Assembly: GCA_018902385.1 (NCBI GenBank)
Contig: JABSSW010000020.1
Span: 248,001-312,000 of the forward strand
Origin: Physcia stellaris
Taxonomy: Eukaryota; Ascomycota; Lecanoromycetes; Caliciales; Physciaceae
Reading direction: 5' to 3'
Length of the DNA: 64,000 nucleotides
This document shows positions 1 through 11,877 of the stretch, piece after piece; the first letter of the stretch is position 1; every line of letters starts with the position of its first letter. Both the position numbers and the translations under genes were made by a program. The notes beneath the pieces were generated by a model that saw only the letters and a program-made list of their open reading frames with translations, was not told where the DNA came from and did not search any database.

Positions 1-3000
1 TTACTCCCTGCTGCTGCCCGAGCAAATAGCGTAGACGAATTTCTCAATGACGAAAGCATAGATAGCGCGCATCTGAGGGATTTGTGCCTCGAACTGGAGA
101 CCCCTGGATTACAGGATGTTCGTGATGCCTGCGCCGATCTAGTCCGAGGAGACGACAACGACACTGACCCCATGGCTGAAATAAAGCAAGACCAGAAGAC
201 AGATACCTCTGGCAAAGACAAGACGAAAGATTGGGTACGCATGTGGCCGCCGTGGGAGAAGAGGCCCGAAAACTGGATGCCTAAAAGAGAGCTCGAGCAA
301 CGGCAGCGCCGATTTCGCCAACACCAATTCATGAAGCTGCAGCCAGGTAACGATGAGAATGAGGTCAACCAGCTCAACTTTGACATTGATGACCAGTCAA
401 TGATCAGGAACGAGAGAATGCGCGTCAAAGTGTGCGGTAGGTACGTCTACAATTACCCAAGTGAGAACCGCATGGGCCGAGGCGGATGGCTGCAGTTTTG
501 CGTCATTGCAAAGGATAGTGATCTATTCGATGCAATAAACCTTTGCCGAAACTGGGAAGAGTTCTTCGAATTGAACATCCTCGCAGTATGGCAGTTTTTC
601 CCAGGCGCCAACTGGCTTCTTTGGGTTGGCGACCGTCTGAATCAGCAACTGCTTCAAATGGTAAGGGCATTTATGATTCCGTCTTATTTCAAATTCAAAC
701 ACGGGTGCAGAGATAACGCATACATGCTGCGATCTATCAATCCGTTAGCAACTAAACTTGATTGGTTTCTGATTGGTTCTTCCTAAATATGAATCCCCGC
801 CTACCCGACTTGGGTCCAGTGAGCAAGCTGATATAGTTGCAGGGCTTTATACCGTATGAAAGAGTTTCCAATGCAAAAGAAACCACTGTCCATCATCAAT
901 CAGGATCACGTGGATTAGAGCGTCGAGCTCATGCAGTCATCGAGACTCGGAATTTCATTGCAGCCCACATTAGACGGGATGATCAGATTAGTCGTCGCCT
1001 CATCCGATATTTGTCTATGGAATCGAATCGGATAATGCTTCTTGTCCGTGATGGCAAGACTGGTAGAATTTTAATATCACCACCACCGACGGAGCTGTGG
1101 CTTGTCCGCGAGAAGTGTGGTCTCGGGAGAGCTGTCAAAAACCTTGGAAGGTGCTCCAGGAAGTGGGCAAGGATTTCTTTGAAAATTTAGAATCCCGCAG
1201 GAAGTGGACTTTTGGCTTCGATGACTATTATGACATTGTTGTATGGGACAATGAGCCTGGAGAAGAGTTCCACAACGTTTACAATGCAGTCACTCAGGTA
1301 AGTAATCGGAGTTTCCTAGAGTCCCATGACTTTCATCTGCCAGCCATATGGCCCTTGTTGCAAATTTTCGTATTGTGTATGGACATGATGGCAGACGACT
1401 CCGATCCTGTGAACTTGCTAGCATGGAAAGCTGCTCGGCAGCCTCTGATGTTCATTTTCTCCAATTGGTAGATCCATCGACTATAACTAATTCGTATCTC
1501 TCAGATGCTGTATAAGGCCCATCGTGTACAAAAAATGTCAGATACTTATAATTTAGCAGCTCCAATTCTGAAGACACTAACAAGAGAGCGAGAAACAATG
1601 CGCGTCCGCGAAATTCAAGCAGGGGAGGAAGTAGTGAGCATCTATGACGCGGCCATTGACCCCCGGACTCGCTTTATGTTTTTTGACACCAAGGATCGAT
1701 CAAATCCCCGAGAAATTGAAATGCCGCCTGGCATTTTCTACGGTGAGACCGACGAAGCCGAGGACAGAGTCCTGTTCCCAGAGGAGTACCGAGATGGGGA
1801 CACTGAAATCGCTGTGGGCGATGAATTACACGCGTTGGCCAAATTGGAATATCAAGGGCCTGACATGAGAAGATTCACGCACGATCTCGACACAGACGAT
1901 GAGCTTCCTGACGAAGACGAAGGCGAGTCTAAACCTCCTGCCCAAAAAAACAATGCTCGTAAGACTCGCAATTCATCCGACGATGATTCGTGGGAGGACG
2001 TAGACGGCTGCGTTCATTCTGGAGATGAAAGCCACTCGGATTCAACCACTGCCAGTGAGGTGGAACGTTGCGAAGAAATATTTCGCCGTTGCGACCCTGA
2101 CGAGATCGGATATCTAAAGCATTGCTCGAAGTTCCCAAAGCTCTCGAGCGATCCCAGCCACGACTTGAAGGGTCAGTGGCTCACGTTTGTGACTAGAGAA
2201 ATGTCGAAGAGTATGTATCGCCCTTTACTTCATCCGAATGGATCCGACTGATGTGTTGCGGAATTAGTTGTTAAAGAAGGTTGGCATAATGCTGACCTTG
2301 AACCTGAATCACAATCGAAATATGCCACAGCAAAGGAGATGGTCAAAAACATGGCAGATTTCAACCGAGCCAAGTGGCCGCTTACGCAACTCAGCCCTAT
2401 CGCATTCTTGAATATCAATCCGCATAGAAATCGAAAAGTCATTCCGGATATGGAGCGAGCGTTCTCGATGATGTCGTTTTTCTTTCCATCCGTGGAGGAC
2501 TTCTTTAGAACGGAGACAGGTCGCGAGTATGAGAACCATCCGCTGATCAACCAAACCGAGAGGGCCAAATACCTTCCAGTAAGGCGTTACAAGAATAGCA
2601 ATAGGACCATGCCAAAAGAATTCTGGGGAGAGTGGGACCAAATCCGCAGCAGCGGTATTTCCATGCGAGATTCTTTTCCTTCTGAATGGAACGCAGCAAT
2701 TCGACCCATCATAGCTCATTGTAAGAATATCTGGACGGTCCACTAATCTAAACATCTCACTGACATTGCCTACAAGTATACAAAGAAGGGGTCTTGCTTA
2801 GTTCTTATGTCCCAGACAGCTGTGCCCAAGCAATAGCATCGCGAGAGCCAACAGGGAAGCTCGACTTTTACGTTGATCTTCGAGTTTTAATGCCACACAG
2901 TAAGCCCTATGCTGGTAAGTAGATCTCAGACACTTCTATTCCCTTTCTTTGCAAGGCTGTTGGAGCGCACAAGAGCATTGAGATTTCGCGGCATTCCGTG

Positions 3001-3526
3001 GCTTGATCCAAGACTTCTTTGAGGCACTGCTGACTTCGAAATTTGCTTAGGGGTTGTACATCCACCCGAAAAGGAGACATTGTTCAAGGCAGCTAGAATT
3101 TTCGCGGCACAAAAGCCTAATGCACGGTTTGCGTTCCTGAGGGTTTGGTCCGCACCCCATTTCTACCCTCTGATGCTCGGACCTGATCGGGAGAGACGAG
3201 AGGAGTCCTCGTTCATGGATGGACTGGGTCGATGTTGGGCTTGGAAGTTTGTGCCTAAAGACTTCCCGGGCTCGGAAGTGAGTATTCATATGGCGGTGCA
3301 TAACCGGGTGCAGCCGTTCCGAAATGTGTTCGGAGAGAATCTGATTCACCGGAGCGATACCGTGCTGGTCATGGGTGACGGTGAGAAGGAGTTACTCAAG
3401 TTGGCATCGGCGGCGACGTTTGTGATTCAAGATGAACCATGGCGGCTCGAGATTGATCTCTGGAAGAGCTTCGTCAACATCGATATCCAAACACTCAAAG
3501 GTCTCGATGTCGGGTGGTTGGACTAG
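1..3526 (+). CDS. uncharacterised multi-exon protein, 5' end outside window
   Basis: I do not recognise this protein. Six exons fit one reading frame: up to 660, 843-1297, 1505-2210, 2268-2720, 2777-2899 and 3051-3526. Each intron has GT-AG ends and the phases agree. The product is roughly 800-plus residues from the window edge, soluble, with a very acidic serine-rich stretch encoded at about 1890-2050 and no membrane segment or signal peptide. The last exon encodes an ordered C-terminal domain rich in Phe, Trp and Arg. The open frame enters from the left edge, so the start codon is not visible. The second exon is interrupted by a one-base shift at the A5 run 1137-1141; one more A would give continuous coding into the downstream half. 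Exon structure is fairly sure, function unknown. Confidence 0.7.
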
Positions 3527-5349
3527 GAGGTTTTCGTCGAAATATTGGATCCAATGCCGTGTACATGTGTAATAAATCGGAAAGTATGTTGATCGGAGTA
3601 TGTTTGGACGGTTTTGGGCAAGATTGATTAATCACTACATGCTGCATTGCGTATATCAGTCGAGCATGACGTGCGATGATGGGATCTCGATAACATCTTG
3701 TGCTTGGCGATCCTTCGGCAATCCCACGCGCAATGATGCTTGTCCCTGTCGCTTGAGACGCGCCCCTTTACCTCATTGAGAGGCCCCCATCCAGGCCAGC
3801 GGTAAGGGCTGAACAGGGTCATGTAGGCGCTCTAATGCGCACTGAGCCTGAGACGAGCTGGCTGAACCGTGCGTCTTCACTGGCTATCCATGGCCGATGC
3901 CATTTCCCATGCTTTTTCTCCAGCTGAAAACCTGATAAAGGGGCCAGCCTGGTGGATGTTGGATGAGGGGCTCTGATAAGGGCGACTGATAGAAGTTGAT
4001 ACGAACTACTTTGCTGACGATCGCTCAGAGGAAAAACAAAATTCTGCCAGCTAGAATAGATGCAGGAGATGCCGCTCGAGCTGTCATTTTATCGATTTAA
4101 TCTCAGACTTCTGTGCAGAAGCGCTGCGTAGCAGAGTATGCACCGCAGACCATGTAGGTCGTGCATAGGGCAATGGGTTCCCCGGAGGAACTCCGCTCAG
4201 GTACTTGGGACGGCATATTCGAAAACTCCACTTGGCTTGCTGCAATCTTGGGATTAGGGATTAGGGAACAAATCCTTCGAGACCTCGTGAAGATGCTTGG
4301 ATCATCCCTCGCTACACATTGTAGGCCATTCCCCAATAGGGAGCAGTGCCGCTAAGAGGCCAGCCAGCCCTGCCCACCAGAGTAGCCCGGTACCCTAGAA
4401 TCATCAGCCCGCATTTTGATTGAGTCAGAGTCGTGCACCTGCTTTTCCACTCCACCACTATATCCTCCCTTTCGTCCTGCATTAGACTCGGTCTGATGAA
4501 GGACGCTGATAAATGGCATAATCAGTTCCAGTGATGCCTTCATTGGATTACCCTCGCCGGTAAATCTGGCATTCCAATTTGCTGCATGCCGTCCCGCCCT
4601 GGACCTGCACCTGGAATGCTAGGTGCTTAAGAGCAGAATTGCTCGCCAACCTCCAGAAGGCTGCCTGCTACTGATTCTGTCTGACATCTTCGTTGCTCAA
4701 CCGAGTGCTCATCCACGTTCGCTTCTGTTGCATCGCCTTTGGAGTTTAACCACGAATGCTCGCTTGTTTTACCATAGTAGGAACCCCACATATGGACAGA
4801 TTCTTTTGCCGCCAGCTAATTTCATGACAGGCTCACCGAATCTGCTGAAGCTTTCTTCCTTGCAAATCCTTCCGCTTCAAGAATTCAGCCTCGACCTTCT
4901 TTCTTATTCTTTGGCCTGGCCGCTTTTCTCCTCCTCGTCTCACTCTCCCTCCAGCGTTGAACACCTCGATACCAAGTAGCCCCTCACATCTCTCGACAGC
5001 TGAAGCAAAATACATAAGGGCTTGATTTGGAAGATCATACCGGACATCAGGACTCGAGCCTAGGACATACAAGATCGCCGATATAAAAGAGGGTTCTACA
5101 GTCATCGGTTACCACATAAAAGTTGACATGAGTTTTGAACAACCCATTTATAGGTAAGATATTTATTCCGTTGAATCACAAGGCCCAAGCTGCTCTGCCA
5201 GTGCAATTTTGTGTGGCCTGAGAATCAATGAAGTAACGATGGAGAAACAAGAACTGGATATCTTCCTCAGAAGGGAAATGGCATGCCTTACCAACAACGG
5301 GTGACCGTAAACCTATTTGAATCACCTTATACCTCCAGGCTAATACAAG
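3527..5349. other. intergenic, no gene supported
   Basis: About 1.8 kb with only short unconnected open frames on both strands. It must hold the terminator of the upstream gene and the promoter of the PHD-finger gene. Two tandem TTAGGG-like units occur at 4250-4266, too few to be telomeric. Confidence 0.6.
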
Positions 5350-7802
5350 ATGGTGGACAGCTTCAGCTATCCAAGTGGGGAGCCACCGACTCCAACCATA
5401 ACCCCCAAATCAGCAACTTTTGGCAAGAATCCTTTTGGAACACCTAGGCACGAGTCTAGCTTCTATGACCCTCGATTCAATCCTGCAGATACCATCCCAC
5501 CCAGTCCGGATTTTCTTAAAACACCGAAACAGACTTCTGCGTCGACAAAATTACAAAGCCCGGTATTCAGTCGGGGTATCAAAAGACCTTTTCCTGGGCA
5601 TGATATCGAAACGGAAATCTCATCACATGTACATCATCTATCCCCCAATCCCCGTCTACCTCTTCCCCCTGTAGAGCCTTCTCGACAGCTCAGCTCATCA
5701 CCCAATCCATCAGCTTCGTCTGCAAACCAAACAGACACCCTCGTCTCCACCGGTACTACCACTCCGCAAGAAATAGTAATTGAGGAGCTCAAATCAAGCA
5801 TGAAGTCGGCGAGTTCCATGCAGACTCCTCCGCCTACTAGCACGTCGACATCGAAGAAAAAGCACAACAAGCTCAGAAAGCCCAGCTTGCCAAGGAATCT
5901 GCCGCCAATGGAAAACGAAAATCAGCCACAATATTCCCAAAGCCTCCGAAAGCAGCAGTGACCGAGGCTGCCATCCAATCTTCACCCCAGCCATTCACCA
6001 ACTTGCAGTTCTCGCCAGAGACATTTGGGGGCTTCTCAATGGCTGGGCCTGCTACGGCTCCGGTGTATCCGCAGAACAAGCTGTTCTGGGATCCCAATCA
6101 GCATCAAGATGGAATGAGCATGGACTTCACAGCGGATGATACATTTTCTGACGCTTTCGGGCTTGGATTATCAAAATCGACAAACTCTTTCATCTCAGGA
6201 GACGATGCAATGACAATGACCCAGATAACGTCATCTTCTTTCGATGTCGACAATATCATGGGTATGGCAATGCCTTCTAACGCATCCTCTGCTACCCAGA
6301 CAAATTACCTCTCAAGCGCGGGTCTTATTAGTGGATCGCAGTCCAAGTACGGAGCCAGTGTAGTGAACCCGAGCCTTCTATTCAGCTCCCCTAGCCGAGC
6401 CCCTGAGCAGGCAAAAATAGACTTGGTAGCACAGACTAGTCAAAACGATAGTTTACGCCCGTATGCTCATCAGATAATGGACGCTCAACGGGAAAGAGAG
6501 AGCAGTCGGTCTAGAAAATCCAAGAGACGAAGAGGCCCAGAATCCGACTCCCCGGCCGTCAAGGCTGCACTCGAAGTGTTGCGTGACGAAGAGAAGGATC
6601 GATTAAGTGTTCAAAAAAGCTTCAAAGACAGTATGAATGCGAAGGTGCTCCGTGGATCTACTCAGACCAAGCGAGTGTCATTTGAGCCTTCAAAGCGCGA
6701 AACTCCATCCATTTCACACGAAGGGGACAGACATGCACAACGTCAAGAGCTTGCCCAAAGAACATCTAATCGGACTTCTGTCGAGCTTACTATTGGTCCA
6801 GATGGCAGAGCCAAGACTCAAACCAAAGTCGTAGCCACTCAAGCGCCAAGGACAGCCATGGACATGGATTCCGATTCGGGTGATACAGAGAGCCTTTCAT
6901 CTGATGATGAAACTAATATGGTCCTCAGCCAGCCTTCTTCGTTTGCCTACCCGAGCCAAAAGCCTTACAAGACGAAAGCGAGCCGCTTTGCCGGTGGTAC
7001 TAATGCCCACTCTCAAAAGTCTTCATATACCTCTACAACAACATCAAATGATTCTAATTATACGTTGCCACGATCTGGAGCTCCGAAACGCATAACAGCG
7101 TCTGGTCTAGCACTAGACTTAGAGACAACAACTCGTTCGCAGAGAAACGTCATCGATCCTGCCGTTACTATGAGTTCCATCTCCGGGCCTCTTGGGGTTT
7201 CACAGGGGGCGGAAAGCGAGACAGAGACTGTTATTGAGTCTGATGACGATAGAGGAGACGCCAAATCGGAGCTGAAGAAGGTTGTCAAAGACAGAGCCCA
7301 GAGAAGGGCTAGCGGACAAGTCGCCGTTTCAGACGGTGTCAACAACCGTTCTGCATTTCCTACTGGATCCAATCATGCCCTGTACCCCAACGAATCCAGC
7401 TTGATCACACCTACTCAGGACATGTTCAGCAACATCTCTCCAACAACCATCACTGACCCTGACCTTGCCACTCCCAGCACAGGGCATGAAAGCCAAGTCA
7501 ACAGCAGTACGCGGTGCGTGTGCCACAACATGGAGTCGGATGGAGAATTCATGATCATGTGGTAAGTTCGCTGGATGAGTTGGACGAAACGGCAGATTAA
7601 TATCTATAGTGAATCATGTCGCAAATGGCTACATGTCCGGTGCACCGGCCTGAACCCACAGAGGATCCCCAAGGTCTACCTGTGTATTTTCTGCACTGGC
7701 CAAACGCCCAATGTCAGGGGCGGCCGCGTACGAGAGCCGGCCAGAGCGGCTTTCCCTCCTCCAAGCTCACCGCTAGCACACAAAACTCACCGATTCCGTT
7801 GA
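5350..7802 (+). CDS. PHD-finger protein with long disordered N-terminus
   Basis: Two exons, 5350-7561 and 7610-7802, joined by an intron with GTAAGT donor and TATAG acceptor; the splice restores a Cys codon. The last 80 residues form a PHD finger: CVC near the end of exon 1, then C-x2-C, a HVRC pair and a CIFC pair, matching the C4HC3 zinc ligand order. PHD fingers read histone H3 tails, so a nuclear chromatin role is likely. The preceding 700 or so residues are Ser/Pro/Thr-rich and low complexity, with basic patches. The frame breaks once, at the A5 run 5857-5861; a sixth A would join a Ser/Lys-rich segment to an Ala/Gln/Lys-rich segment without any stop. I cannot assign an ortholog; Cti6-like or other fungal PHD proteins are possible. 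Confidence 0.75.
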
Positions 7803-8844
7803 GATGTTTCTATGAAGCCGACAGCGTAGCATCGCCTTGGTATGCTGGTCATAAGGCGATGACCTGATGTGAGGCAGCATCTTGCGTCATTCAGTCCTTA
7901 CCTACCCAGTCAACACACACTTGCGACAGTGACTGCACACATGATCAATTTCGGACCTCTTCAGCGAGGAGATCTGTCTCTTTTTGACTGCTGACTTTAT
8001 TCGAGCCATGTATTTTCGATCTATTGTTGATAGCGTTTCGAGCGATGCATTGTTAGAAGTACAACATATCACAGTCTTATAAGCAATTATAACCAATTGA
8101 GCTGACACTCAAATCACTGTCATGAGAATTAAAGTAGTAAGTATTGTCATATTGTAGATTTTCCGAAGCACAGCAAGGGAGCAACTTGAACCTGCAATGT
8201 CAAGCTCCAGAATCTCATTTACAGCGAGCATAGGCGTTCGAAGATGTCTGTAGGACAGAGAAAGTTACATGCTTGATGTCTGATACCGGTATCATCTGTG
8301 ATAGTATTCCCATGTTCATCCTAATCATCTAGATGTACTGTAACCCTACATTGAAGATATCCGGGTTTATCGACGTAACCCTGAAGACTGATCGTGTCTT
8401 GGCAACGGTTCTCCGCATCCCCGGAACACGATCCGATTTAATCATCAATTTCACCCATTGGATGTCCATTCGAGCTCAATTGACAATGGGTGCACGTAAA
8501 CTCCCCTCTCCGGCTGGTCTGGACGATGTCACGGATCCTTGGCTACACAAGGACTCTAATTCCGCCAAATCCCAGCTATTATACGTGGGATCGAGGCTGT
8601 ACAACAGTAAGCAAGCGGCCTGCATACAACATGCTGACACCTCCTCATCCCCAAATGCTAACAAATCTTTCTGCTTTGATAGATATTTTTAATGCTCCAG
8701 TGTCTATCAAGAACATCGCCTGACTAAACCAGCCTTGCTTCTTCACAAATTCCTCCCTTTACATTCTTATATTCGCTCAGGTACCATCTGTGGTGAAGTG
8801 TAAGATCGCCGCTGAGGTCAATTGGTCTCAGCAGAAGCTTCGTA
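7803..8844. other. intergenic, no gene supported
   Basis: About 1 kb between two same-strand genes. Only short open frames without codon support are present. It contains the promoter of the lipase-like gene; I see no repeat or RNA gene. Confidence 0.6.
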
Positions 8845-11553
8845 ATGGCTTCTCAATGGCAAAAGCCCCAGAGACCTACACGGCTCGAAATCCCAGACGA
8901 CATAAATGCCTTGCCATTGCACCAATCCGATCACGAATCCGATTATGACGACAAAATTGTGGATGACGCACTACCGGAAGAGGACATTCAATCTGTCATA
9001 GGTGTCGCCATCAGTCAAGCTCAAACGAGGTTGATGTCTCCCAATATCCCTGCTGCGGAGAAGGTGGCAGCTTTCGAGGACATGAACGCTGGGGCGCAAT
9101 TCGACGGTGCAGCAGATTACCAGCTAGCAGACGAGGGTGCATCTGAGCAAGTAGACCAATCGGCCGAGCCGATTCATTTCGAGGAGGAGACCACAAAGCC
9201 AGTGCAGCGGAAACTGTCGGACACGTCAGATCATGCCCTCAGAATGTTACCATCACCGTGGACTGCATCTCCCAAGTTGTTCGAAAGGCCCCGTGGACAG
9301 CGCCGAGGGCGAGCGTCGTCAAAACCATGGCCCTCCCCGACAGGCGTGTTGGCTGATATGAATGTCAAACGCTTCATGTCGACTTTCAATCTGCCCTCTT
9401 TACCCAGGACGCCTACTCTTAAAGACTTTTCAATACCGAGTGTAGCGTCTGTATTTGGAGGGAAAGAAGACGAGAAAACACACAATGCTGCTACAAGGCA
9501 AAAGAGGCCTACTTCTGTGCTCTTGACAAAGTCTCAGGGAAGCACCGGCAAACGCTCCAGCCCCAGCAGGACGTCGCCCCATGGTGAGAACGTGGAAGAC
9601 AAGGCCTCGGACATGTTGTATGGTACACCCGTTGACCATTCTCCATCGTCAGACAAGACAATTCCCAGAATACGGAGGGACGATGGGCAATCCACTGATG
9701 CCAGTGAAGAGACTACCTCAACTAGGTCCACTTCTGATTTGCTAGCACCCAAGTCGCCGGTGCTAAGAAGAGCCACCTCAGACCAGTCCTTGGTGTTGAG
9801 GCGCGCAACTTCAACAGGATCTTCGCTTGGCGATGATAGCCGATGGGAGAATGTTCAGGAGCAGGTCAACAGCCGGATGAAGGCCATCAAAGATACTTTA
9901 CAGGATTCTAGCATTAAGCTGCCAAGTATGCCGAATCTGGCTAACATGAACTTGAATAGCCTTCGTCCAGAGTTCCTCCGAGCACGAGGCTCAAGTGATC
10001 CCAACCAACGTTTTGGTAATAGAGGCGTCGCTCGTCCTGCTCACGTGATTCTATCTGACAGCAACTGTAACCTGGAATCACGGTCTCAAAAGATCGAGAA
10101 CGACATTCGCCTGCCGAAGAGGTCACCTAAGTCTATGCATCCTAATCTAGACCGAGCACTTGAGGATCTTACAGGCGATTTAGTCATCATGGGTGGCTAT
10201 CGAGGTTCTATTCTTCGTTCTAGCAAGCCTCCTTATCGCCAGTTATGGGTTCCGGTCAAGGTTGGTCTCAACATTCGAAAAGTGAATCTTGAAGTAGGCC
10301 TTAATCCAGAGGACGAAGAACACATGCATGAGACTGTTTTTGCTTCTGGAATGCTATCCCATATTGGTCCTGTGGATATGGGGCGGAGACTTCTAAAAAG
10401 GACTCGCGACTCTCCGAACTGCCAGAACGGCAAATTGAGAGTTCACGACTATGGCTGGGACTGGCGTTTGAGTCCTCATTTGCTTTGTAGGAGGTTAATC
10501 GGATTCCTCGAACAGCTACCATGCAACGCGAAGGGTGTTCCGGCTCATGAAAGAGGTGCTACCGTTATAGCTCACAGTATGGGAGGTCTCATCACTCGCC
10601 ATGCGGTCAATCAGCGACCAGAGCTTTTCGCTGGGGTTGTCTATGCAGGTGTACCCCAGCATTGCATCAACATACTTGGCCCTTTACGGAAGGGAGACGA
10701 AGTACTCCTAAGCTCGAAAGTCCTAACCGCACAAGTCAACTTCACGCTCCGCACCAGCTTCCTCCTTCTCCCCGAAGACGGCAAATGCTTCGTCAACAAA
10801 GAAACCAAAGAACCCTACCCTGTTGACTTCTTCAACGTCGAATCCTGGAAGAATTATGCCCTTTCTCCATGCATAGCCCCAGCCTTGCCACCATTCAGTC
10901 ACACCGAAAAGAAAGGCATGTTCAGTACGGTCTACAACAGCCTACCATCCCTCCCCCAGCCCCTGAAACGGATAACCGCGCCTACATCCGCCGATGCCTC
11001 CCTCGACGCAGCAAAAGAAGCCCCTGCACCGACCACATCCTCTCTCTCCAACTCCAACTCCACAGCCATCAACCCCTCCATCCAATCCACCATCCCCCTT
11101 CCCCTCGCCTTGACCTACCTCTCCCGCACCCTCGCCTCCATCCTCACCTTCAAACGCGAACTCACCCACAATCCCGCCCTCAGCGCCGAAAACAGCTACC
11201 CGCCCCTCAGCATCCTCTACTCCACCAACGTCCCCACCGTCTTCGCCGCCCGCGTCGCCTCCCGCGAAGCCATCCGATGTGCCGACGCGTACGACGATCT
11301 GCAGTTTGCATCTGGCGATGGCGTGTGTCTTGCCAAAGCGGCGCAGCTGCCGCCGGGGTATGAGATGGCGAAGGGGGGGAAGGTGAAGAGTGAGCGGGGG
11401 CATGTTGGGTTGCTGGGCGATTTGGAGGGCGTGGGCAGGTGTTTGGGTGCGGTTGGCAGGGCGAGGAGGGAGCAGGGCGTTGGGTTGGGGAGGGAGTGGA
11501 GGGGGGATGTGGGGGTGGGTGAGGGATGGGAGCTTCAGGTGTTGTACGCGTAG
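8845..11553 (+). CDS. LCAT-like alpha/beta hydrolase (lipase/acyltransferase superfamily)
   Basis: A single exon of 902 codons. The first 450 or so residues are Ser/Thr/Arg-rich and probably disordered. From about residue 455 the fold resembles the lecithin:cholesterol acyltransferase superfamily, including a YGWDWRLS block. The nucleophile elbow is AHSMGG with Ser578. The acid is Asp825 in GDGV and the base His853 in RGHVG, in the order and spacing expected for an LCAT-type triad. A low-complexity Pro/Ser linker (about 705-745) splits the catalytic domain before the last two triad residues. The C-terminal 50 codons are very G-rich. No signal peptide is seen, so an intracellular phospholipase or acyltransferase acting at membranes is inferred; the substrate is unknown. 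No frame interruption. Confidence 0.8.
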   Translation: MASQWQKPQRPTRLEIPDDINALPLHQSDHESDYDDKIVDDALPEEDIQSVIGVAISQAQTRLMSPNIPAAEKVAAFEDMNAGAQFDGAADYQLADEGASEQVDQSAEPIHFEEETTKPVQRKLSDTSDHALRMLPSPWTASPKLFERPRGQRRGRASSKPWPSPTGVLADMNVKRFMSTFNLPSLPRTPTLKDFSIPSVASVFGGKEDEKTHNAATRQKRPTSVLLTKSQGSTGKRSSPSRTSPHGENVEDKASDMLYGTPVDHSPSSDKTIPRIRRDDGQSTDASEETTSTRSTSDLLAPKSPVLRRATSDQSLVLRRATSTGSSLGDDSRWENVQEQVNSRMKAIKDTLQDSSIKLPSMPNLANMNLNSLRPEFLRARGSSDPNQRFGNRGVARPAHVILSDSNCNLESRSQKIENDIRLPKRSPKSMHPNLDRALEDLTGDLVIMGGYRGSILRSSKPPYRQLWVPVKVGLNIRKVNLEVGLNPEDEEHMHETVFASGMLSHIGPVDMGRRLLKRTRDSPNCQNGKLRVHDYGWDWRLSPHLLCRRLIGFLEQLPCNAKGVPAHERGATVIAHSMGGLITRHAVNQRPELFAGVVYAGVPQHCINILGPLRKGDEVLLSSKVLTAQVNFTLRTSFLLLPEDGKCFVNKETKEPYPVDFFNVESWKNYALSPCIAPALPPFSHTEKKGMFSTVYNSLPSLPQPLKRITAPTSADASLDAAKEAPAPTTSSLSNSNSTAINPSIQSTIPLPLALTYLSRTLASILTFKRELTHNPALSAENSYPPLSILYSTNVPTVFAARVASREAIRCADAYDDLQFASGDGVCLAKAAQLPPGYEMAKGGKVKSERGHVGLLGDLEGVGRCLGAVGRARREQGVGLGREWRGDVGVGEGWELQVLYA

Positions 11554-11877
11554 GTCTATGTGGGAGCTGGCTTTTGGGGTGAGGCTAAACTCAGCTAAGC
11601 TCCGTCTTTGCCTGATTCACAAATTATCCCTAGGATATTCCAATTTCATCCTGTTCCTTAGTATGTCAAAGATGCGCTTGGCTGCTCAATTGATCGATGG
11701 CTGGCTATCTTTGCATAACACTAGCATTGGCTCTCGACGCTCGCTCCCGATTCTATGCTTCTCCTGATCGATGAACGGAGGTGGCACAGAATCCCTCCTT
11801 TTGTTTGAAAGATTCGCTGAGCACAGCCCATGGAGTGCTCTCCTTTGTTTCTTCGATCCTGTTGATGAATGGGAATC
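11554..11877. other. convergent 3' intergenic region
   Basis: About 320 bp between the 3' ends of the hydrolase gene (plus) and SAP18 (minus). It should hold both terminators. Nothing else is visible. Confidence 0.6.

Noticed and set aside
4250-4266. Two tandem TTAGGG-like units
   Set aside because: Only two units inside an ordinary intergenic region; not a telomere or interstitial telomeric array.
10942-11403. Long open frame antisense to the LCAT-like gene
   Set aside because: Gly/Glu-rich shadow caused by codon bias and GC-rich third positions of the sense gene.
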